A stretch of 53,405 nucleotides of DNA from Salinicola endophyticus (lineage in GTDB: Bacteria; Pseudomonadota; Gammaproteobacteria; Pseudomonadales; Halomonadaceae): positions 284,723 to 338,127 of the forward strand of contig NZ_PZJO01000002.1 of NCBI RefSeq assembly GCF_003206575.1, written 5' to 3'. Below the pieces are notes generated by a model. The model was not told the DNA's origin and did not search any database. It worked only from the letters and a program-made list of their open reading frames with translations. The translations under genes were made by a program, and so were the position numbers. This document shows positions 47,567-53,405 of the stretch, piece by piece. Position 1 is the first letter of the stretch; every line of letters starts with the position of its first letter.

Positions 47567-47594
47567 ATTCTACCCATGCCGCTGAAGATTGCAA
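47567..47594 (-). promoter_or_regulatory. candidate sigma-70 promoter of the tRNA-Val pair
   Basis: Leftward: TTGCAA (47594-47589), 16-bp spacer, TAGAAT (47572-47567, five of six), followed by TCGC, a GC-rich discriminator as expected for stable-RNA promoters. A run of seven A/T bases lies just upstream. Confidence 0.5.
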
Positions 47595-47681
47595 CCCTCT
47601 ACGTATAAAAAAATTCGCCAAGCCGTTGTCTGCCCTGACTTTAATCACCCACGGTAAGCAGATGCTAGCCGCGTCGGGCAC

Positions 47682-49190
47682 TCAACCCGCGGCGACGGCC
47701 GTCTCGTCATGGTGCATGACCCGGGCAATCGCATCGAGCCAGCCGGCGTAGAGCGTCTGCCGCGGCGCTTCTGCCATCCGCGGCTCGAAGGTGCGCTCGC
47801 ACGCCCACAGCCGGCTGATCTCGTCGAGATCGGCGTACCAGCCGATCTGCAGCCCGGCCAGATACGCCGCACCCAGCGCAGTGGTCTCGAGAATCGTCGG
47901 CCGATCCACCGGCACCCCCAGCATATCGGCCAGGAACTGCATCACCCAGCTGTTGCAGACCATGCCGCCATCCACTCGCAGACGCTCGATGGGCGTGCCG
48001 ATGTCGTCATCCATGCAGCGCTGCAGATCGCGAGTCTGATAGCACACCGCCTGCAGCCCCGCCGCCACGATCTCGCCGATGTCGGTATCCCGGGTCAGGC
48101 CGAAGATCGCCCCGCGCGCCTGGGGGTCCCAGTGCGGCGCGCCGAGGCCGGTGAAGGCCGGCACCAGATAGACCCCATGGCCGAGCCGGGTCTGCTCCGC
48201 CAGCGCCTCGGTGTCGGCGGCCGCCTCGAACAGCTTGAGTCCATCGCGCAGCCACTGCACCGTCGCCCCGGCGACGAAGATACTGCCCTCCATGGCATAG
48301 GTCGGCTTGCCATGGAGGCGGTAGGCCACCGTGGTCAGCAGTCGGTTGTGTGAGATCGCCGGCTCGGCACCGGTGTTCATGATCATGAAGCAGCCGGTGC
48401 CGTAGGTGCTCTTGCACATGCCCGGCGTGAACCCGGTCTGACCGACCAGCGCAGCCTGCTGATCCCCGGCGATGCCGGCGACGGGGATCTCGCCACCGAG
48501 CAGCGCCGCCTCGGTTGTGCCGAAGGGGGCGCTGGAGTCCATCACCTCCGGCATCAGTGAGGCGGGAATCTCGAACAGCGCGAGCAGCTCCTCGTCCCAC
48601 TGCTGGGTATGGATGTTGAACAGGCAGGTGCGGCAGGCGTTGGTGGCATCGGTGGCATGCACCTTGCCGCCGGTCAGGCGCCACAGCAGAAAGCTGTCGA
48701 CAGTACCGAAGGCGAGTTCACCACGCTCGGCACGCTGGCGCGCACCCTCGACGTTTTCCAGTACCCAGCGCAGCTTGGTGGCAGAAAAGTAGGGGTCGAT
48801 GAGCAGCCCCGTGCGCGCCTGGATGAACGCCTCATGATCCTGCTGCATCAGTTCACGACAGTAGTCGCTGGTGCGACGGTCCTGCCACACGATGGCGTTA
48901 TAGAGGGTTTCGCCGGTGTTGCGGTCCCACACCAGCGTGGTCTCGCGCTGATTGGTGATGCCGATACCGGCAACATCCGCAGCACTGACGCCTTGCTTGT
49001 CGATGACCTGACGGCAGGTGCTGAGTACCGTCGACCAGATATCCTCACTGGCATGCTCGACCCAACCGCCGTGCGGAAAGTGCTGAGCGAACGTTTCCTG
49101 AGCGACCGCAGCGACCTGCCCCTGGCGGTCGAACAGGATGGCTCGGGAGCTGGTGGTCCCTTGATCGATCGAGAGAATATAGGCAGCCAT
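47682..49190 (-). CDS. glpK: glycerol kinase
   Basis: Phosphorylates glycerol to sn-glycerol-3-phosphate in the cytoplasm. 502 residues, the same as E. coli GlpK. FGGY-kinase blocks: [17 protein letters not shown] at 5-21, the glycerol-binding NQRET and [12 protein letters not shown] segments, and [10 protein letters not shown]. It is divergent from glpR across a 325-bp spacer holding a perfect 14-bp palindrome and TTTTCATTTTCG repeats. Traps glycerol delivered by GlpSTPQUV. Confidence 0.97.
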   Translation of the reverse strand: MAAYILSIDQGTTSSRAILFDRQGQVAAVAQETFAQHFPHGGWVEHASEDIWSTVLSTCRQVIDKQGVSAADVAGIGITNQRETTLVWDRNTGETLYNAIVWQDRRTSDYCRELMQQDHEAFIQARTGLLIDPYFSATKLRWVLENVEGARQRAERGELAFGTVDSFLLWRLTGGKVHATDATNACRTCLFNIHTQQWDEELLALFEIPASLMPEVMDSSAPFGTTEAALLGGEIPVAGIAGDQQAALVGQTGFTPGMCKSTYGTGCFMIMNTGAEPAISHNRLLTTVAYRLHGKPTYAMEGSIFVAGATVQWLRDGLKLFEAAADTEALAEQTRLGHGVYLVPAFTGLGAPHWDPQARGAIFGLTRDTDIGEIVAAGLQAVCYQTRDLQRCMDDDIGTPIERLRVDGGMVCNSWVMQFLADMLGVPVDRPTILETTALGAAYLAGLQIGWYADLDEISRLWACERTFEPRMAEAPRQTLYAGWLDAIARVMHHDETAVAAG

Positions 49191-49307
49191 CGCTTCACTC
49201 CTTGCCTCTTCGGCTCGCGACAGACTCGCCCGCCGGGGTAATTGACATGGGCCCCAACCGTATTTTCATTTTCGCTTGGCAACAATATAAATTCGCTTTC
49301 CAACACT

Positions 49308-49321
49308 TAGACCATGGTCTA
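49308..49321. promoter_or_regulatory. perfect 14-bp palindrome between glpK and glpR
   Basis: TAGACCATGGTCTA is fully self-complementary. It lies 118 bp upstream of the glpK ATG, near a TATATT that could be the glpK -10 (leftward). Its form is TetR-like and unlike the TTCGAA sites assigned to GlpR, so a second regulator may act here. Confidence 0.6.
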
Positions 49322-49336
49322 GCGCCTTGGGCCTCT

Positions 49337-49361
49337 AAAGGGGACGTCTTGGCCCCCTTTT
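49337..49361 (+). promoter_or_regulatory. terminator-like hairpin in the glpR leader
   Basis: AAAGGGG (49337-49343) pairs with CCCCTTT (49354-49360), followed by T and GTGG. It lies 155 bp before the glpR ATG and is in the right orientation to attenuate rightward transcription into glpR; this role is only inferred. Confidence 0.35.
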
Positions 49362-49515
49362 GTGGCTGCGGGGAGGGCACCTTCTGATAATATTCGAATC
49401 ACAACATTGGCCGCGCAGATCGCCGGCCATGGCAGGACAGCGCCATCCCCCGCTCGCGTCATGTCGGCACGGCGGCGGCGTTGTCACCGTGTCGCCAGCC
49501 GCATCAGGACCCAAC

Positions 49516-50307
49516 ATGACCCAGCAGGACCGCCACGACGCCATCATCGCCCTGGTCAAGCGCCAGGGCTACGCTGCCATCGAGCAGCTGGCGACGGAGT
49601 TCAACGTCACCCCGCAGACCATTCGTCGGGACCTCAACCAGCTCGCCGAAGAGGGCGCGGTGCGTCGCGTCCACGGGGGCGCCGGGCTGGAGTCGAGCAC
49701 CGTCAACACCGCTTACCACACGCGCAAGACGCTCAATCTCGAGGCCAAGCGGCGCATTGCCGAGCTGCTGGTCACCCAGATCCCCGACTCGGCGTCGCTG
49801 TTCATCAACATCGGTACCAGCAACGAATTCATTGCCGAGGCGCTGTGCCAGCACAGCGGGCTCGAGGTGATCACCAACAATCTCAACGTCGCCGCCATCC
49901 TGCAGCACAAGACCGACTTCAACGTCATCGTCGCCGGCGGCCAGGTACGCTCCCGCGATGGTGGCATCATCGGTGAGGCGACGATCGACTTCATCAATCA
50001 GTTCAAGGTCGATTACGGCATCATCGGCATCAGCGGCATCGACCGTGACGGCTCGCTGCTGGAGTTCGACTATCAGGAAGTGCGCGTGGCCCAGGCGATC
50101 ATCCGCAATTCGCGCCAGGTCTACCTGGCTGCCGACCACTCCAAGTTCCAGCGCAACGCCGTGGTACGCCAGGGCAACCTGAGTCAGGTCGACGCCTTCT
50201 TCACCGATCGCCAACCACCGGACACCCTGGTCCGCCTGATGCATGAGCACGGCGTCGAGCTGCATGTGGCCGACGACCCGGCAGCGGACCAACCGGCGTC
50301 AGCCTGA
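49516..50307 (+). CDS. glpR: DeoR-family glycerol regulon repressor
   Basis: 263 residues (E. coli GlpR 252). N-terminal DeoR helix-turn-helix (AIEQLATEFNVTPQTIRRDL; core TPQTIRRDLNQL) and RRVHGGAGL, then the sugar-phosphate-binding domain (NIGTSNEFIAEAL, TNNLNVAAIL, GISGIDRDGSLLEFDYQEV, AADHSKF) that senses glycerol-3-phosphate. ATG 49516 is the family start. It sits between glpK and glpD and likely represses both and glpSTPQUV through TTCG-containing operators. Confidence 0.94.
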   Translation: MTQQDRHDAIIALVKRQGYAAIEQLATEFNVTPQTIRRDLNQLAEEGAVRRVHGGAGLESSTVNTAYHTRKTLNLEAKRRIAELLVTQIPDSASLFINIGTSNEFIAEALCQHSGLEVITNNLNVAAILQHKTDFNVIVAGGQVRSRDGGIIGEATIDFINQFKVDYGIIGISGIDRDGSLLEFDYQEVRVAQAIIRNSRQVYLAADHSKFQRNAVVRQGNLSQVDAFFTDRQPPDTLVRLMHEHGVELHVADDPAADQPASA

Positions 50308-50558
50308 ACCCGCGCCGGCGCCAGCCTCTCCCTGCCCCGAATCGCAGCGCGGCCGTGGCGCCGCCGCGCTCTGACACCACCCCAGGACACGGCTGCTGCC
50401 GAGCGTCATCTCACTAGACGCCACGCTGCCACCCTTCTCGATCCGCCTCGCTCCATCCCCCTCGGCATCCAACGCCCTGCCCACACGCGGCTGTCCCGTC
50501 TGCGACCAATGATCTAGTCAGAAACCCCGGTTTTCACCGCGAAACCGGTACCTGCCTA

Positions 50559-50599
50559 TTGATGTTCGAAATTGATTGATCTATTTTCGTTTCCGAAAA
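50559..50599 (+). promoter_or_regulatory. glpD promoter with overlapping GlpR operator
   Basis: TTGATG (50559-50564), 17-bp spacer, TATTTT (50582-50587). Overlapping the -10 is TTTTCG-TTTC-CGAAAA (50584-50599), a perfect 6-bp inverted repeat fitting GlpR sites; a further TTCGAA lies at 50565-50570 within the spacer. The rest of the 321-bp gap 50308-50628 shows nothing else. Confidence 0.7.
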
Positions 50600-50628
50600 G
50601 GGATCTCACACCACGCGGGGGAGACGGC

Positions 50629-52161
50629 ATGAGTACGGTTGCTCACGACAAGACCTACGACATGATCGTCGTGGGCGGCGGCATCAATGGCACCGGTATC
50701 GCCAACGATGCCGCCGGCCGCGGCCTGTCGGTACTGCTGTGCGAGCAGGCCGACCTGGCCAGCGCGACGTCTTCCGCCAGCAGCAAGCTGATCCATGGCG
50801 GGCTGCGCTACCTCGAACACCGCGAGTTTCGGCTGGTGCGCGAAGCGCTGCGCGAGCGCGAAGTGATGCTGCGCAAGGCCCCCCATATCGTCTGGCCGAT
50901 GCGCTTCATCCTGCCGCACCAGCCGCATCTGCGCCCCGCCTGGATGATCCGCGCCGGGCTTTTTCTCTATGACCACCTCAGTCACCGCGACAGCCTGCCC
51001 AATGCGCGCTCGCTCAAGTTCGCGGCTGACGACCCGCTGGTCCCGGAGATCAAACGCGGCTTCGAGTACTCCGACTGCTGGGTGGACGACGCCCGCCTGG
51101 TGCTGCTCAATGCGCTCCAAGCCCAGGACAAGGGCGCCGACATTCGTCTGCGCACGCGCTGCACTGCGGCAAGCGAGGAGAGTGGCGGCTGGCGGGTGAG
51201 CCTGGAAGACCGCCTCTCCGGCGAGCACTATCAGGTACGCGGCAAGGTGCTGGTCAACGCCAGCGGCCCGTGGGTGGAGTCCTTCGTCAAGGGCAGCGCC
51301 CAGCGTCAGTCGCGCTACGGCATCCGCATGATTCAGGGCAGCCATCTGGTCGTGCCACGGCTCAACCACGACGAGCGCGCCTACATCCTGCAGAACCAGG
51401 ATGGGCGCATCGTCTTCGTGCTGCCCTACCAGCAGCACTACAGTCTGATCGGCACTACCGACCGCCGCTACCAGGGCGATCCGTCCCAGGTCGGCATCAG
51501 CGAGGAGGAGATCGGCTATCTGCTCGACGTGCTCAATGGTCACTTCCGGCGCCAGCTCGGTCGCGACGACGTCATCGCCACCTACTCCGGTGTGCGTCCG
51601 CTGTGCGACGACGAGTCGGAAAACCCCTCGGCGATGACCCGCGACTACACCCTGGATCTGGATACCCACGGAGCCCCCCTGCTGTCGATCTTCGGCGGCA
51701 AGATCACCACTTATCGCAAGCTCGCCGAGGCCGCCCTGCGCAAGCTGCAACCGCTGCTGCCGGAGATGCGCGCGGCCTGGACCGCCGAGGCTACCCTGCC
51801 CGGGGGCGACATCGTCGGCCGCGAGGCGTTCGCTGACCGCCTCCAGCGCGACTATCCGTATCTGCCGGCGGCGTGGGCGGAGCGCTTCGCCTCCAGTTAC
51901 GGCAGCTTGTGTCTTCGGTTCTTGGATGGCGTCACCCGCCGCGAAGAGATGGGCGAGGAGTTCGGTGGCGGTCTGACCCGCGCCGAGGTCGACTATCTCA
52001 TCGCCCATGAGTGGGCTCGCACCGCCGACGACATCCTGTGGCGGCGCACCAAGCTGGGGCTGGTGCTGACGCCGGCCCAGGTCGAGACGCTGAACGCCTA
52101 TCTGGCAACCCACCCCCGCCTGGCGGCAGCCCGCCCTGCAGACGCCGTGGGCGCGACCTGA
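50629..52161 (+). CDS. glpD: aerobic glycerol-3-phosphate dehydrogenase
   Basis: Membrane-associated FAD enzyme oxidising glycerol-3-phosphate to dihydroxyacetone phosphate and passing electrons to quinone. 510 residues (E. coli 501). FAD-binding VVGGGINGTGIANDAAGRG at about 14-32, SSASSKLIHGGLRYLE, and IFGGKITTYRKLAE near 370. ATG 50629 follows GGGGGAG; the open frame starts 19 codons earlier inside the operator, so that part is not coding. Final enzyme of the glycerol route encoded here. Confidence 0.97.
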   Translation: MSTVAHDKTYDMIVVGGGINGTGIANDAAGRGLSVLLCEQADLASATSSASSKLIHGGLRYLEHREFRLVREALREREVMLRKAPHIVWPMRFILPHQPHLRPAWMIRAGLFLYDHLSHRDSLPNARSLKFAADDPLVPEIKRGFEYSDCWVDDARLVLLNALQAQDKGADIRLRTRCTAASEESGGWRVSLEDRLSGEHYQVRGKVLVNASGPWVESFVKGSAQRQSRYGIRMIQGSHLVVPRLNHDERAYILQNQDGRIVFVLPYQQHYSLIGTTDRRYQGDPSQVGISEEEIGYLLDVLNGHFRRQLGRDDVIATYSGVRPLCDDESENPSAMTRDYTLDLDTHGAPLLSIFGGKITTYRKLAEAALRKLQPLLPEMRAAWTAEATLPGGDIVGREAFADRLQRDYPYLPAAWAERFASSYGSLCLRFLDGVTRREEMGEEFGGGLTRAEVDYLIAHEWARTADDILWRRTKLGLVLTPAQVETLNAYLATHPRLAAARPADAVGAT

Positions 52162-52277
52162 GCCTGGCAGACTAGCCCTACCGAGCGCCGTCTCCGGCGC
52201 CTTGGAAAAGCGGCGGTGTGATCCCTGCCCTCTGCTACGCTGGAGGCACCCGCCGCTCTTTTCCGAGGACCTCCGCT

Positions 52278-53351
52278 TTGCAACTCCTGTTCACGCTGCT
52301 GGGCTGCCTGGTGCTGATCGTGACTCTGGTGCCCTATCTGCGGATTCGGCACTGGAGCGTGAGAAGCTTCGACTTCCCCCTGCTGCAGCTCGCCTGTATC
52401 GCCACCGCGCTGGCGCTGCTCCAGCTCGCCTGCCAGCCGCACGCCTGGTGGCACTGGTGCGGACTCGGGGCCAGTCTGATCGCCGCCTGCGTCCAGTGGG
52501 CACGCATCTATCCCTGGACCCCACTGGCACGCTGTGCCGTGGTCAAGGCGCGCGAGCGAGAGGCCAACCGCGAGCTCACGCTCATGGTCTCCAACGTGCT
52601 CACCCCCAACCGCCAGGCCCACAAGCTGATCACCCAGGTCGAGCAACACCGACCCGATCTGCTGTTGACGCTGGAGTCCGATCGCTGGTGGGGAGACCGC
52701 CTCGACGAGGCGCTGGGCGAGCAGTACCCCGAAGCCGTACGTATCCCACTCGACAACCTCTACGGAATGCATCTCTACTCGCGTCTCGCCCTCGAAGAGG
52801 TCGAGGTGAAGTGGCTGATCCAGGATGACATTCCCTCGATCCACGCCTGGGTACGCCTGGACAGCGGTCAGCGCGTGCGTCTGCACGCACTCCATCCGCG
52901 CCCGCCCGCGCCCTCGGAGAGCGACGAGTCGCTGTGGCGAGATGCCGAGCTATTGCTGGTGGGCGAGGCGATCGCCGGTGACAAGCATGCGACGCTGGTG
53001 GCCGGCGACCTCAACGATGTCGCCTGGTCGCGCACCACCAAGCTGTTCTGCAAGGTCAGCGGCATGCTCGATCTACGCCGCGGCCGCGGTCAGTACAGCA
53101 CCTTCCATGCCAAGTACCCGTTCCTGCGCTGGCCGCTGGATCACGTCTTCGTCTCCGAGCAGTTCACGCTGGTGGCGATGCGCCGCCTGAAGGAGATCGG
53201 CTCGGATCACTTCCCGATGCTGGTGACCCTGCGCCACGACCCCAGCCGCGCCGACGAGAACGAGCCGGAAGCCGCCGATGCCGAGGAGCGCCGCGACGCC
53301 GACGACACCATCGAAGAGGCCAAGGAGCGCCACGGCGAGGCGCCAGTATGA
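52278..53351 (+). CDS. membrane-anchored endonuclease/exonuclease/phosphatase-family protein
   Basis: 357 residues from TTG 52278, chosen because GAGGA lies 8 bases before it and the protein then begins with a hydrophobic segment; GTG 52218 is an alternative adding 20 residues. Residues 1-85 hold two to three membrane segments (LLFTLLGCLVLIVTLVPYL, LACIATALALLQLAC). Residues 95-330 are an EEP (DNase I-like) domain: MVSNVL, LLLTLESD (metal Glu), GDLNDVAWS and SDHFPML (catalytic Asp and His). The C-terminal 40 residues are acidic and disordered. Such proteins may be periplasmic or cytoplasmic phosphodiesterases; the substrate is unknown. After it, 53352-53405 shows nothing. Confidence 0.85.
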   Translation: MQLLFTLLGCLVLIVTLVPYLRIRHWSVRSFDFPLLQLACIATALALLQLACQPHAWWHWCGLGASLIAACVQWARIYPWTPLARCAVVKAREREANRELTLMVSNVLTPNRQAHKLITQVEQHRPDLLLTLESDRWWGDRLDEALGEQYPEAVRIPLDNLYGMHLYSRLALEEVEVKWLIQDDIPSIHAWVRLDSGQRVRLHALHPRPPAPSESDESLWRDAELLLVGEAIAGDKHATLVAGDLNDVAWSRTTKLFCKVSGMLDLRRGRGQYSTFHAKYPFLRWPLDHVFVSEQFTLVAMRRLKEIGSDHFPMLVTLRHDPSRADENEPEAADAEERRDADDTIEEAKERHGEAPV

Positions 53352-53405
53352 GCTGACGCCCCTTGACCGACACCTAAATCCCTGCCGATCCAGACACCAA
53401 CGCCA

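Overview
The window looks like chromosomal backbone of a high-GC, halophilic gammaproteobacterium. Gene content (PsrA-NagZ and LexA-DinB neighbours, MiaE, PpsA/PpsR, AcnB, a LexA box of the CTG-N10-CAG type) points to the Oceanospirillales, most likely Halomonadaceae (Halomonas, Salinicola or a relative). The assignment rests on recalled protein similarity, and the genus is not settled. No prophage, plasmid, CRISPR or complete insertion sequence is visible. The only mobile DNA I find is two short non-coding elements with terminal inverted repeats.

Layout. 0-4.6 kb: glnS-cysS (leftward, ATGA overlap), divergent from ppiB and lpxH. 4.8-9.4 kb: a 1304-residue SARP/BTAD-type regulator with a degenerate cyclase-like domain, an AAA ATPase and a long helical-repeat tail, then the tRNA hydroxylase miaE. 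9.7-13.6 kb: acnB, a small orphan protein and an outer-membrane beta-barrel. 13.7-13.9 kb: a 240-bp MITE with CTTG target duplication. 14-19.4 kb: a membrane glycerophosphodiesterase, then ppsA and its regulator ppsR, divergent around an inverted repeat. 19.4-25.5 kb: a 29-bp tandem repeat, a tautomerase, hpt, nagZ, psrA, the lexA-dinB SOS operon and purU. 25.7-28 kb: an RNase J-type nuclease and a short H-NS-like AT-hook protein. 28.2-35.2 kb (all leftward): molybdenum cofactor genes moaCD (a fusion), moaE, moaA, then mobA/mobB overlapping upp, followed by ung, gpt, apt and riboflavin synthase. 35.5-39.6 kb: a RutR-like regulator and the methionine importer metNIQ with the free methionine-sulfoxide reductase msrC. 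39.6-52.2 kb: an HDOD protein, then a glycerol regulon: the ABC importer glpSTPQUV, two identical tRNA-Val genes, glpK, glpR and glpD. 52.3-53.4 kb: a membrane-anchored endonuclease/exonuclease/phosphatase-family protein.

How the genes work together. The glycerol block forms a complete route: high-affinity uptake by GlpSTPQUV, phosphorylation by GlpK, oxidation by GlpD, and control by GlpR, with TTCGAA-centred palindromes in front of glpS and glpD. The upstream GDPD may feed glycerol-3-phosphate into it. PpsA with PpsR sets the pyruvate/PEP balance. MetNIQ plus MsrC can import and repair methionine. hpt, gpt, apt and upp give full purine/pyrimidine base salvage.

Most unusual points: (1) the two glycerol-importer ATPases carry complementary degenerate motifs, predicting one working and one dead ATP site; (2) a MITE sits inside that importer operon; (3) MoaC and MoaD are one protein; (4) the large orphan regulator; (5) several well-formed palindromic operators with no assigned regulator.
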